Assembly (NCBI GenBank): GCA_018222605.1
Contig: JAAEZZ010000007.1
Span: 222,522-286,521, forward strand
Reading direction: 5' to 3'
From: Alphaproteobacteria bacterium
GTDB lineage: Bacteria; Pseudomonadota; Alphaproteobacteria; Caulobacterales; Hyphomonadaceae
Length of the DNA: 64,000 nucleotides
Shown: positions 33,321 through 40,899 of the stretch, in pieces
Layout of the letters: every line of letters begins with the position of its first letter
How positions within the stretch are numbered: the stretch's first letter is position 1
Program-made: the position numbers and the translations under genes
The notes under the pieces: generated by a model
Databases searched by the model: none
Told to the model about the DNA's origin: nothing
The model's input: the letters and a program-made list of their open reading frames with translations, nothing else

Positions 33321-34609
33321 TGGAAGTCTCCATTAAACGGGGCGGCACCGATCAGGCTTTTGAGACGCATGAGGTCCGCATTAAGGGTACGCCGCGCGTC
33401 AATTACGCTGACGCCTGCCTCGATCAGCCCTTTACGGGTATCGAGCGTTGATGTGAGGTCAAACCGGCCTGCCGCGTAGCCTTCAACAGATGCGTCGTAG
33501 GCGGAACGGGCCGCAGGTAGCGCCTCCTGTTCGAGTAGCGTCAGCCGGGCCTCGGCGGCGCGCACCCGCGCGGCGGCGGCCTGTTGCTGCGACCGCAATC
33601 TGGCCTCAACGGCGACGGCGCTGATACGTTCGGCATCGGCGCGATAACCCGCTGCGCGAGCGGCGTCGCGGTTACGGTCAAAAAGCGGAATCGGCACGGT
33701 GACCCCGACCAGGAGCGCATTGTCGCCGGTCTCTTCAAATTGGCGAACGCCCGCACTAACCGTGACATCAGGAATACCGGCCGCGCGGGCGGCGTCCTGC
33801 TCAGCGTCGCGGGCTGTTGCTCCAGCTTTAGCCGCGGCGAGCGCCGGGTGCTCGTCAAGCCCGCGCGTCTTTGAGAGTATTTCACTTTCATCAGACAATA
33901 TGGCGCGCGGGGGCGCAAAAACCGGCGTTGAGCTTCCCCAAAGCGCGGCGAGTTCATAGCGGCGTTGATCAATTTCAGCGTCTGCGGCAAGTGCGGCGGC
34001 TTTGAGTGCAGCCGCATCTGCCTCGGCGCGCGAGCGCTCCGGCGGGGCGGCCGCGCCGGCCTCAACACGTTTCGCAACGGTTTCAGCCAAAGACACGGCG
34101 AGATCCGCCGACTCCCGTGCCAGCGCTGCGAGTTCTGTCGCGGCGATCAGGTCATGATAGAGCAGCGCTGCTTCTAGCTCGGTCTCTCTTAATATGACGC
34201 GGCATTCAGCGTCGGCGAGCGCTGCCCGCGCCCGCGCGGCACGCTCGCGCTTGGCTCTTTTACCTCCAAGCTGGAATGTCTGCTCAATGGCGAGCGTGGT
34301 TTCGGTTTGGTCAAACCCGTTGAGCGGTCCGGTGCCTGAGAAGTTTTCAATTTCCAGTCCGATTGACGGATTAAGACGGCGCCCAGCCTGATCGGCTTCG
34401 GCTGCGCTGGCGCGCGTCTCCAGTGCGGCCCGGCGGACATCCGGGGACGCATGACGGATTTGCATGAGCGCCATAGTGAGGGTTAGCGGCGCATCGGGCA
34501 CGATGGTCGGCGCGCTGCCTGTTGGCCCGTTGCACGGGGCCGCGACCGCTGTGCCTGCAAAGGCAGCCGCGATCAGGACGCAGAGTGCGCCCTGTTTGAA
34601 TTTTGGCAT
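33317..34609 (-). CDS. TolC-family outer-membrane efflux channel (CzcC/CusC-like)
   Basis: This 430-residue outer-membrane factor has a signal peptide (VLIAAAFAGTAVAAPC). Two OEP repeats follow, with long coiled-coil helices rich in Ala/Arg ('RAEADAAALKAAALAADAEIDQRRYELAALWG', 'RLRSQQQAAAARVRAAEARL'). The motif VTVPIPLFDRNRDAARAAGY is typical of CzcC. It is the first gene of the czcCBA-like set and overlaps the adaptor gene by 4 nt. Confidence 0.9.
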   Translation of the reverse strand: MPKFKQGALCVLIAAAFAGTAVAAPCNGPTGSAPTIVPDAPLTLTMALMQIRHASPDVRRAALETRASAAEADQAGRRLNPSIGLEIENFSGTGPLNGFDQTETTLAIEQTFQLGGKRAKRERAARARAALADAECRVILRETELEAALLYHDLIAATELAALARESADLAVSLAETVAKRVEAGAAAPPERSRAEADAAALKAAALAADAEIDQRRYELAALWGSSTPVFAPPRAILSDESEILSKTRGLDEHPALAAAKAGATARDAEQDAARAAGIPDVTVSAGVRQFEETGDNALLVGVTVPIPLFDRNRDAARAAGYRADAERISAVAVEARLRSQQQAAAARVRAAEARLTLLEQEALPAARSAYDASVEGYAAGRFDLTSTLDTRKGLIEAGVSVIDARRTLNADLMRLKSLIGAAPFNGDFQ

Positions 34610-34683
34610 GGGATATTCTTCCTTGTGATAACCTGAATCGACATCAAACCCACGCGCAAAAGGCGCGGATTCAGAGAGTCAGG

Positions 34684-35052
34684 TTAGGCACGCGGAGGAC
34701 GATAAAGACCGTGAGGACCAGCGCGCGGAACGTGCTGGTCTGCGCCGGGGCGAAGCCCCGATGTAGCTGATAAAGCGTAAGAGAAGGTCAGGCTGTTCAT
34801 ACCCACCATATGCAAATGGCATGGCCCGCAGCTATGAGTATGATGTTTGTGGGCCGGACGCTGCTCACTATCATCATTTTCAGTGTCACCGATTTCGGCG
34901 GCATGATGCGCTTCAGCGTCTGCGGTCATACAGGCAATCTCTTCAGCGTCCACAGGATGAATATCGGCCGCCGTTGCACCCATACCAAGGGTCACGCTCA
35001 ACATGAGCGCAAGCCAAAACCTGGCGGTGCATATGACGGTTACAATTTTCAT
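34684..35052 (-). CDS. Exported His/Cys-rich protein of the metal-resistance operon
   Basis: The 122-residue protein has an N-terminal signal peptide (FWLALMLSVTLGMGATAADI). The mature part is rich in His and Cys (DAEAHHAAEIG, AHKHHTHSCGPCHLHMVG), indicating periplasmic metal binding. Small proteins of this type precede czcCBA genes in several proteobacteria. I know no biochemical function, though a sensor or metal-chaperone role is plausible. It lies 74 nt before the TolC-like gene and 55 nt after the lipoprotein gene, and is probably transcribed from the MerR-type promoter at 35551-35581. Confidence 0.65.
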   Translation of the reverse strand: MKIVTVICTARFWLALMLSVTLGMGATAADIHPVDAEEIACMTADAEAHHAAEIGDTENDDSEQRPAHKHHTHSCGPCHLHMVGMNSLTFSYALSATSGLRPGADQHVPRAGPHGLYRPPRA

Positions 35053-35106
35053 TCGCTCAACGACTATCCAATTTCATTGTCAAAATCATTAAATCTATTC
35101 ATTTAT

Positions 35107-35544
35107 TTAGTGCGGCTCAGTGTCATGACCCGTCTTTATCGCAATCTCGCTGCATTTAATGCGTTCCCGAATATCGCCCTTGGCATTTCGGGTGACAAAT
35201 CTATCAGCGTCCAATGTCATAATACTGAGTTCAACAGCGGGTTTTGATTGCCCGCTGGGATCGAGCGGAAAGTCATTATGCGTCATGGCCAGCACGTCGC
35301 CGTTGCGGTCCCAACTGCCAATCGCATGGACCGGCCCTTTGGCGCTGAGGAGGACAAGCACGACCCCATCCGATGAAAAATAAGTAATCGGAGCGGTTTC
35401 ACAGGCGTCACCGTCGGTCCCGCTGGCCCAGGCCCCGAGCGGTTGTAGCGTCTCAGTGAGCGGATCGGCAAAGCTGGCGCAGCTTGCTACGAGCGCTGAG
35501 GCGGCCATTGCGAGGCCAACGCGAAGTGAATCGAATTTGATCAT
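35107..35544 (-). CDS. Putative lipoprotein under MerR-type promoter
   Basis: The 145-residue protein has a lipobox signal (LAMAASALVASCASFADP). The mature domain (LGAWASGTDGDACETAPITYFSSDGVVLVL...) looks like a small beta-sheet periplasmic domain with two Cys. The family is not recognised with certainty. Its ATG lies only 7 nt downstream of the -10 box of a MerR-type promoter, so its mRNA may be leaderless. Its position as first gene of the metal operon suggests induction by the same metal as czcCBA. Alternative start: none obvious nearby. Confidence 0.6.
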   Translation of the reverse strand: MIKFDSLRVGLAMAASALVASCASFADPLTETLQPLGAWASGTDGDACETAPITYFSSDGVVLVLLSAKGPVHAIGSWDRNGDVLAMTHNDFPLDPSGQSKPAVELSIMTLDADRFVTRNAKGDIRERIKCSEIAIKTGHDTEPH

Positions 35545-35550
35545 GTCGGT

Positions 35551-35581
35551 TTTATAGCCCCTACAGTGGCTGTAGGGGCAA
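35551..35581 (-). promoter_or_regulatory. MerR-type promoter/operator for the lipoprotein-czcCBA operon
   Basis: On the minus strand TTGCCC (35581-35576) and TATAAA (35556-35551) are separated by 19 bp. The over-long spacer contains the dyad CTACAGCCACTGTAG. An extended spacer with central dyad is the hallmark of MerR, CueR, ZntR and CadR-controlled promoters. Two similar sites occur at 37072-37102 and 37574-37604. The predicted transcription start falls at about 35544, the A of the lipoprotein start codon. Confidence 0.85.
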
Positions 35582-35631
35582 GCGAATTCTTACATCGACA
35601 ACTATTAAGCATGGGCCAGATTAATCAGCCG

Positions 35632-36111
35632 CTATTTTTGTTCAGCATTATCCGTCCGTCGTGGCTTCGTGAGTAACTCAGAGATCAACAGTAAGCCGAC
35701 ACCGCAGACAATCGCGCTATCGGCGAAGTTGAACGCGGGCCAGTGGTAGTTATTGATGTGAAAATCTAAAAAATCGGTCACCGCTCCATGTCGCACGCGA
35801 TCGACTATGTTTCCGAGTGCTCCACCTGTAATCAGCCCGAGTGCGGTTGCGATCTGGCGATCAGCGGTGCGCCATAACCAATAGAATAAAACCGCGACGA
35901 TCGATAGAGCGGCTAGAGTAAGGAGCCAGGGAGGCAGGCTGCCTAGAAGACCAAAGCTGATACCATTGTTCTTGAGCCGCACAATGTTGAAGAATGGAAG
36001 GACCGTCACACCGTTATCCAGGGCATCAATATTGAGGATAAGTGCTTTAGTGAGTTGATCTATCGCCAGAACGCCCAGACCAATGATGAATCCAATCTTC
36101 TGAATGGTCAT
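35632..36111 (-). CDS. lspA: Signal peptidase II (prolipoprotein peptidase), metal-island copy
   Basis: The 159-residue polytopic protein has four hydrophobic helices and both catalytic aspartate motifs: GALGNIVDRVRHG and HWPAFNFADSAI. It cleaves lipoprotein signal peptides at the inner membrane. It overlaps the upstream cation-transporter gene (ATGA at 36108-36111), so the two are co-translated. LspA copies paired with metal transporters under MerR control are known from lead/cadmium resistance operons (PbrC type). It may help mature the lipoproteins of this island. An upstream in-frame extension lies inside the transporter gene and was not used. Confidence 0.9.
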   Translation of the reverse strand: MTIQKIGFIIGLGVLAIDQLTKALILNIDALDNGVTVLPFFNIVRLKNNGISFGLLGSLPPWLLTLAALSIVAVLFYWLWRTADRQIATALGLITGGALGNIVDRVRHGAVTDFLDFHINNYHWPAFNFADSAIVCGVGLLLISELLTKPRRTDNAEQK

Positions 36112-36971
36112 ATTGCGGCTCTGAGGTCGTTGCGTGCATCGCGAATTATTGCCCATGCAGAATGCAGGAATAGCCCGGCGATCCCGACTGCAACCACGAG
36201 ATCGGGCCAACCGTGACCGAGCCAGGCGACCAAACCTGCTGCCACAATTACGGCCGCGTTCCCGATGGCGTCATTACGTGAAAACAACCAAACCGCGCGG
36301 ACATTAGCGTCGCCTTTTCGGTGAGGGAGTAGCGGTAAGACGGCGATGACATTTATGACGAGCGCGATGAGCCCGAACATGCCCATCAGGGCAGCGTCAG
36401 GTATCGTTTGATTAAGAAGACGCCACACCGTATTCGCGAGTACGCCGAAGCCAAGCAAAGCTAGGAATACGCCTTGAATCATGGCTGAACGAGCGCGCCA
36501 GGCAAGACTCCAGCCGATTGCGAGCACGCCGAGGAATGTAATGAGACCATCACCGACAAAATCTAACGCATCAGCTTTTAACGCCTGTGAACCGGCGAAA
36601 AAACCCGCGATCATTTCCACAATTCCATAACCAACGTTCAGGAAAATTACGATCCAAAGGGCGCGTAAATACTCCGGATTCTTTTGGGTTTGTGAGGCGG
36701 CGGGGCCATCATCGCCTGGCGCAATTCTCTCGAAGCCGTAACCGGTTTTGGCGACGCCAAGTTCGATTTCTGGAAGTTGGGACTCTGAAACCCATAGCGT
36801 CATAATATGTGTCGCAGCCGAAACTTTGACGGCTTTTGGGGCGACACCAGCCGATTGAGCCGCCCGTTCGATTTCGGCAGCATCTCGCGCGCAATCCATT
36901 CCTGATACCCGGTAACGAAACGGGAGCGAAGTGTCGGAGCCTGCTGTTGGGGAGGTAGATGTTTTGCTCAT
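36108..36971 (-). CDS. Cation diffusion facilitator-type transporter with N-terminal HMA-like domain
   Basis: The 287-residue protein begins with a short linker and an HMA-like fold (RYRVSGMDCARDAAEIERAA) that has only one Cys of the usual CxxC pair. It then has about six membrane helices with CDF motifs: GSQALKADALDFVGDG in TM2 and SRNDAIGNAAVIVAAG in TM5. Such proteins export Zn/Cd/Co or Pb using the proton gradient. ATG at 36971 was chosen; the frame extends upstream to 37115 through the MerR promoter and should not be translated. It is the first gene of an operon with lspA. Confidence 0.83.
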   Translation of the reverse strand: MSKTSTSPTAGSDTSLPFRYRVSGMDCARDAAEIERAAQSAGVAPKAVKVSAATHIMTLWVSESQLPEIELGVAKTGYGFERIAPGDDGPAASQTQKNPEYLRALWIVIFLNVGYGIVEMIAGFFAGSQALKADALDFVGDGLITFLGVLAIGWSLAWRARSAMIQGVFLALLGFGVLANTVWRLLNQTIPDAALMGMFGLIALVINVIAVLPLLPHRKGDANVRAVWLFSRNDAIGNAAVIVAAGLVAWLGHGWPDLVVAVGIAGLFLHSAWAIIRDARNDLRAAI

Positions 36972-37071
36972 GACAATGCTCTCAATTGAGAGACTACACG
37001 TATGCTTTGTCGTTGTTCCATTCAGTCTCGCCCATCCAAATTTATCGGGAGGTGCTTTCAATAATGGAAGA

Positions 37072-37102
37072 GAATTACCATCTACAGTCACTGTAGGGTC
37101 AA
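37072..37102 (-). promoter_or_regulatory. MerR-type promoter/operator for the CDF-lspA operon
   Basis: On the minus strand TTGACC (37102-37097) and TAATTC (37077-37072) are separated by 19 bp. The spacer starts with the perfect dyad CTACAGTGACTGTAG (37096-37082). It lies just after the merR stop codon (37112) and gives a leader of about 95 nt to the transporter ATG at 36971. Confidence 0.85.
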
Positions 37103-37111
37103 GCGGTTTGC

Positions 37112-37552
37112 TCAAAAGGTCGAAAGCCGCTCATGCGCATCTGCGATGCATTCGCTATGATCATTGAGCGTTGAAATGATCCGACACGTGTCAACCCGGC
37201 CGCCCTCGCAGCACGTAATCATCCGTTTGAGCTCCGCCTCAAGCGCTTCAAGCTGCGTCAGGCGTTTGCGCACATCTGCAAGCTGTTCACGGGCTATCGC
37301 GTCCACGGCCGTGCAATCCTGATCCGGCTGAGTTTGCAGATCAATCATTTCACGAACGGCCTCCATCGGAAAACCAAGATCACGGGCATGCCGTATGAAC
37401 GACAAACGCTGCACGGCCTCATCGCCATATAGCCGTTGGCCGCTCGAACTTCGGTCCGGCTCGCCCATCAAATCAATCGATTCATAATAGCGTATGGTTG
37501 TCACTTTCACGCCCGCCGCTTTCGATAAACGACCAATGGTCATCTGCGTCAT
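37112..37552 (-). CDS. MerR-family metal-responsive activator (ZntR/CadR/PbrR type)
   Basis: The 146-residue regulator has an N-terminal winged helix (MTIGRLSKAAGVKVTTIRYYESIDLM), a dimerisation helix, and a metal loop. Cys residues lie in DQDCTAV and in TCCEGGRVDTCRI. The CC-x7-C arrangement near the C-terminus resembles ZntR/CadR-type divalent metal sensors. It should twist 19-bp-spacer promoters; three such sites flank it. It is divergent from the frameshifted transporter gene. ATG at 37552 follows TTTGGAG; a TTG at 37564 and an ATG at 37543 are alternatives. Confidence 0.9.
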   Translation of the reverse strand: MTQMTIGRLSKAAGVKVTTIRYYESIDLMGEPDRSSSGQRLYGDEAVQRLSFIRHARDLGFPMEAVREMIDLQTQPDQDCTAVDAIAREQLADVRKRLTQLEALEAELKRMITCCEGGRVDTCRIISTLNDHSECIADAHERLSTF

Positions 37553-37573
37553 TCCGGGCTCCAAAGAAAAGTC

Positions 37574-37604
37574 TTGCCTCTATAGTCGCTGTAGACTGTA
37601 GGGT
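37574..37604 (+). promoter_or_regulatory. MerR-type promoter/operator for the frameshifted CDF gene
   Basis: On the plus strand TTGCCT (37574-37579) and TAGGGT (37599-37604) are separated by 19 bp containing the imperfect dyad CTATAGTCGCTGTAG. It lies in the divergent gap between merR and the CDF gene, so it may also autoregulate merR. Its -10 box is weaker than those of the other two sites. Confidence 0.75.
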
Positions 37605-37641
37605 TTCTTCGAGAATCGTCAATGGGGAATAGGATTAGAAG

Positions 37642-38287
37642 ATGTCGGGTTGCTGTGAGGACAAAACATTTGATGGGGTTTCGCCTGCTTATAAGCGGGC
37701 TCTGATGGCCGTCATCGCCATCAATGCGGTCATGTTCTTTGTTTGAAATGACGGCGGGGATAATGTCGGGCTCTCAGGCCCTCAAAGCCGACGCACTCGA
37801 CTTCGCAGGCGATACGGCGACCTACGCGCTCAGCCTCTTCGTTATCGGGGCGAGCCTGAGGACGCGGGCGCTTGCATCGCTGATCAAAGGCGCCTCGCTC
37901 GCAGCGATCGCGATCGCCGTCCTCGGCATGACCGTGTTGAGGGTCATGAACGGCGCGCCGCCGGAAGCCGCAACCATGGGAGTGGTCGGCTTTCTGGCAC
38001 TGTCCGCCAATGTCGCGAGCGTGCTGATACTGCTGCGCTGGCGCGACGGCGACAGCAATGTGCGTTCGGTCTGGCTCTGCTCGCGCAATGACGCCATCGG
38101 CAATGTCGGCGTGATCGTCGCTGGCGGGGTTGTCGCGCTGACCGGAACGGCCTGGCCGGACCTGCTTGTCGCCGCCCTTCTGGCGGGCCTGTTCCTGAAA
38201 TCGGCGAGCGCCATCACGCTGCAGGCCCTGCGGGAACTGAACACAACCGGCGCGTCGCATGCGACTCCGGTCGAATCGTCCTCATGA
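37642..38287 (+). pseudogene. Cation diffusion facilitator-type transporter, frameshifted after codon 34
   Basis: Translation from the ATG at 37642 gives MSGCCEDKTFDGVSPAYKR...AINAVMFFV and then TGA at 37744-37746. The +1 frame continues the same protein without a gap: EMTAGIMSGSQALKADALDFAGDT and on to SRNDAIGNVGVIVAGG. One extra T in the run TTTGTTTGAA explains the break. The intact protein would have five to six membrane helices and an N-terminal CC motif, and it is a paralogue of the transporter at 36108-36971. It is either a true pseudogene, a slippage-regulated gene, or a sequencing error. The 3' end overlaps the next gene by 4 nt. Confidence 0.82.
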
Positions 38288-38736
38288 GCCTGCGCATTCC
38301 ACCTCTTGTTCAGGTCCTGATCTGCGGTGCGATCGGCTGGGGACTGTCCTCTGTCACGCCTTTTCTGGCGTTCGAAGGCGTGTGGCGTTCTGCGGCGGCG
38401 TTGCTTTTCATCGCTGCTGGCATGGCCATTCTGGCGCTCGCGCTCGGCGCATTCATCCGCGCCCGCACAACCGTCAATCCGCTCGCCCCTGAAGAGGCTG
38501 CCACGCTGGTCACCACAGGGCTTTACCGCATCAGCCGCAATCCGATGTATTTGGCCATGGCGGCCATTCTGACAGGCGGCGCGTTTCTGATGGGCAATTT
38601 GTCCGCTTTCGTAGCTCCAATTCTCTTTGTCTGGCTGATGACTGAGTTTCAGATCAAACCGGAAGAGCGCGCGCTGCAGGCGAGATTCGGTGAAGCGTTT
38701 GACGCCTACCGTATCCGCACGCGGCGCTGGATTTAG
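38284..38736 (+). CDS. Isoprenylcysteine/phospholipid methyltransferase-like membrane protein 1
   Basis: The 150-residue polytopic protein has the ICMT/PEMT-type C-terminal signature: 'TTGLYRISRNPMYLAMA' and then 'KPEERALQARFGEAFDAYRIRTRRWI', in which the E-E and RxxxY residues bind S-adenosylmethionine. Four hydrophobic helices are visible. It overlaps the CDF gene (ATGA), so it belongs to the metal-induced plus-strand transcript. The substrate is unknown: bacterial members methylate lipids, small thiols or metals in some cases. A similar gene follows at 38748. Confidence 0.78.
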   Translation: MSLRIPPLVQVLICGAIGWGLSSVTPFLAFEGVWRSAAALLFIAAGMAILALALGAFIRARTTVNPLAPEEAATLVTTGLYRISRNPMYLAMAAILTGGAFLMGNLSAFVAPILFVWLMTEFQIKPEERALQARFGEAFDAYRIRTRRWI

Positions 38737-38747
38737 GAGGCGCGCCT

Positions 38748-39320
38748 GTGTTCAATACACCCCTATGGATGGAATGGCTGGCGTTCGGATTGTCAGTGTC
38801 CGGAGCGGCAGCGATCTTTTCGCTGTGTGCGGTATCGCTGTTCCGACGCGATTTTCAGTTTTTTCCGCCTCCGGAAAAACGGAGCTGGCAATACCGGACG
38901 TTCTGGGCCTTTTTTCGTTTGTTTCTATACCCGCTTGTTGCGCTCTCCATCCTCGTTTTTGAGCCGGCGGAGGATGCGGGGGCCATGGCCCGGCAAGGTG
39001 TCGGCGGCGTGCTGGCGGTCACGGGTATTGGCCTTGCCTTCTGGATCTCAATCCAGATGGGCTGGCGCAATGCCTTCGGCGAAGCGCGGGGGCTGGTGAC
39101 AGATGGCTGGTTTCGTTTCAGCCGGAACCCGATCTATGTCGTGACCTGGCTTGGTCTGCTGGGCTGGGCGATCATCTTGAACGATTTGCGCGTAACGTTT
39201 CTGCTGTCTTTATGGGCAGCGATGTACTGGCTCGCTCCGAGGATAGAAGAGCCCTGGCTGGAACGCCAGTATGGGGATGAGTATTGCGCCTATAAGCAGC
39301 GAACGCGGCGTTTTTTCTAA
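38748..39320 (+). CDS. Isoprenylcysteine methyltransferase-like membrane protein 2
   Basis: This 190-residue protein has about five hydrophobic segments and the same C-terminal signature as its neighbour: 'VTDGWFRFSRNPIYVVTWLGLLGW' followed by 'EEPWLERQYGDEYCAYKQRTRRFF'. It begins with GTG, preceded by GGAGG 7-8 nt upstream. It is longer than its neighbour by an N-terminal helix pair. Two different ICMT-like genes in tandem behind a metal transporter suggest a shared lipid or metal(loid) methylation role, which is inference only. Confidence 0.75.
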   Translation: MFNTPLWMEWLAFGLSVSGAAAIFSLCAVSLFRRDFQFFPPPEKRSWQYRTFWAFFRLFLYPLVALSILVFEPAEDAGAMARQGVGGVLAVTGIGLAFWISIQMGWRNAFGEARGLVTDGWFRFSRNPIYVVTWLGLLGWAIILNDLRVTFLLSLWAAMYWLAPRIEEPWLERQYGDEYCAYKQRTRRFF

Positions 39321-39696
39321 GGGCGGTGTTCGGCTGTTCGACCAAGGAAAGGGCGCCCCGGCCTTCGCCGGCCGGGCTGGCGTGAACCAGGCCATCGCTG
39401 CGCGCCGTCCCGGCCCTTCGGGCTTTCATCCCTGGCGCAGTTTTTAAGCAGTGTTGTGAAGGATTCGGTCGGCGCTGGCGCGCCGGCATGTTTGCTTCTT
39501 TTTTCCCTCTCAGGCGGGGGCGGAGGCGCGCATGCCAGATGGCGGCGCTCCCGGAAGGGGGGCGGCGTCTTGAAGATCGTCTATGTGCCTGCGGCCTCCT
39601 ACCTGACCCCTTCCGCTCACGCCTGACGCCATCTGGCCAGCGGCCTCTCACCGCCCCCGCCTTGCGGGAAAAAAGCGGGGGTCAGAGGAGGCAGAG
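39321..39696. other. Intergenic region between metal cargo and ArdC gene
   Basis: The 376-nt stretch is GC-rich and holds several short palindromes, including CCCGGCC-N6-GGCCGGG near 39357-39376 and GGCGCGCC-like repeats near 39478. No convincing gene was found: the open frames here lack ribosome-binding sites and family features. It is the boundary between cargo and backbone and could contain a transfer origin or the promoter of the ArdC gene, but no diagnostic nick site was recognised. Confidence 0.5.
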
Positions 39697-40641
39697 ATGG
39701 CGCAGCGCCGCAGACAACGAAACACGCGGAAAGACCTTTATTCAGAGGTCACGGATAACATCATCGCGGAACTGGAACAGGGGCGCGCGCCTTGGGTGCA
39801 GCCTTGGGGCGGGGTGGAGGGGGCTACTCCGCTTGGCTTGCCCGAGAATGGCGCGACGGGCAGGCGCTATTCCGGAATCAATATTCTGCTTTTATGGGGC
39901 GCGGCGATTGAGCAAAGCCGTTCCTGTCAGACATGGCTGACCTTCAAACAGGCGCTGTCACTTGGCGGGTGTGTTCGCAAAGGCGAGCGCGGCACGACGG
40001 TTGTTTATGCCGACCGCTTCACCCCGAAAGCCGAACGGGAACGTGTGCGCGAGACGGGCGAGTCGCCGGGCACGGTGCCGTTTCTCAAACGCTATACCGT
40101 GTTCAATGCAGACCAGTGCGACGGCCTGCCCGAAGACCTGACCGCCAACGCGCCCGACTTGCCGGAGCGCGAGATTATCCCCCGCGCCGAAGCGCTGATT
40201 ACAGCGACGGGCGCGGATTTCAGGATTGGCGGCGACCGCGCCTATTATGTTCCGTCCAGGGATTTCATTCAGGTTCCGCCGCAGCCTGCTTTCTTTGACC
40301 AGATCAATTATTACCGCACCTGCTTTCATGAGCTTGGCCACTGGACCGGGCACCCGAAACGCCTCGCCCGCGACCTGAAAGGCGCATTCGGCACCAAAGA
40401 TTACGCCCGCGAGGAACTGGTGGCGGAACTCGCCAGTGCGTTCATCTGCGCGGACCAGTCCATCGCCCCGACCGTGCGGCATACGGATTACATCGGTTCT
40501 TGGCTGGAAGTATTGCGCGAGGACAAGCGCGCCATTTTTCGCGCCGCGTCGCTCGCTTCCAAGGCGGCTGATTACATTCTCGCTTATGCCGCGCCGGACC
40601 CCTGCAGCGCTGCCGCAGCGATGGAAGCGGCGCCATGGTGA
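39697..40641 (+). CDS. ardC: ArdC-like antirestriction protein (DUF1738, ssDNA-binding plus zinc metallopeptidase)
   Basis: The 314-residue protein has an N-terminal ssDNA-binding domain (DLYSEVTDNIIAELEQGRAPWVQPW, then RRYSGINILLLWGAA). The C-terminal zincin-like domain has the motif CFHELGHWTGH and a downstream AREELVAELASAF. ArdC proteins enter the recipient with the transferred strand and protect incoming DNA from restriction. It leads a plus-strand cluster of element maintenance genes and overlaps the next small gene by 7 nt. Confidence 0.9.
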   Translation: MAQRRRQRNTRKDLYSEVTDNIIAELEQGRAPWVQPWGGVEGATPLGLPENGATGRRYSGINILLLWGAAIEQSRSCQTWLTFKQALSLGGCVRKGERGTTVVYADRFTPKAERERVRETGESPGTVPFLKRYTVFNADQCDGLPEDLTANAPDLPEREIIPRAEALITATGADFRIGGDRAYYVPSRDFIQVPPQPAFFDQINYYRTCFHELGHWTGHPKRLARDLKGAFGTKDYAREELVAELASAFICADQSIAPTVRHTDYIGSWLEVLREDKRAIFRAASLASKAADYILAYAAPDPCSAAAAMEAAPW

Positions 40642-40853
40642 GGCAGATAAACAAAAGGTCCGGGGGACATTTTGTCTGCCGAACGAATCCGCCCTTTCGC
40701 ATCAGCCGACTCGACGCGGCGCTTGCATCGCTTGACGCCGAAGACATTGGCGCATGGGCCGTGCTGGTCTGCGGCTGTTTCCACATTTTCGAGAGCGAGG
40801 GGGCGGCGCATCGCGCCTACCGCCTCTGGCTTGAAAACCGCCCTGTGCGCTGA
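40635..40853 (+). CDS. Small conserved ICE protein
   Basis: The 72-residue protein (MVRQINKRSGGHFVCRTNPPFRISRLDAALASLDAEDI...) starts inside the end of the ardC gene (ATGGTGA), suggesting coupled translation. It is 47 nt before the ParB-like gene. It has no signal peptide and no known motif. The Cys residues (FVCRTN, VCGCFH) might bind a metal. Similar small genes accompany ardC/parB in alphaproteobacterial ICEs, but no function is known to me. Confidence 0.55.
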   Translation: MVRQINKRSGGHFVCRTNPPFRISRLDAALASLDAEDIGAWAVLVCGCFHIFESEGAAHRAYRLWLENRPVR

Positions 40854-40899
40854 CGCACGGGGCATCCCACCAACTGCACATCATGAAGGAGGCAACGCC

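Noticed and set aside
36972-37115. N-terminal extension of the CDF transporter
   Set aside because: It would be encoded across the MerR-type promoter, so it cannot be on the main transcript.
39321-39660. GC-rich open frames between the metal cargo and ArdC
   Set aside because: No ribosome-binding sites, overlapping antisense frames and unnatural composition; treated as non-coding.
40672-40899. Longer ParB-like frame starting at 40672
   Set aside because: The extension overlaps the 72-residue gene in another frame and has no family similarity; AAGGAGG before 40900 fixes the start.
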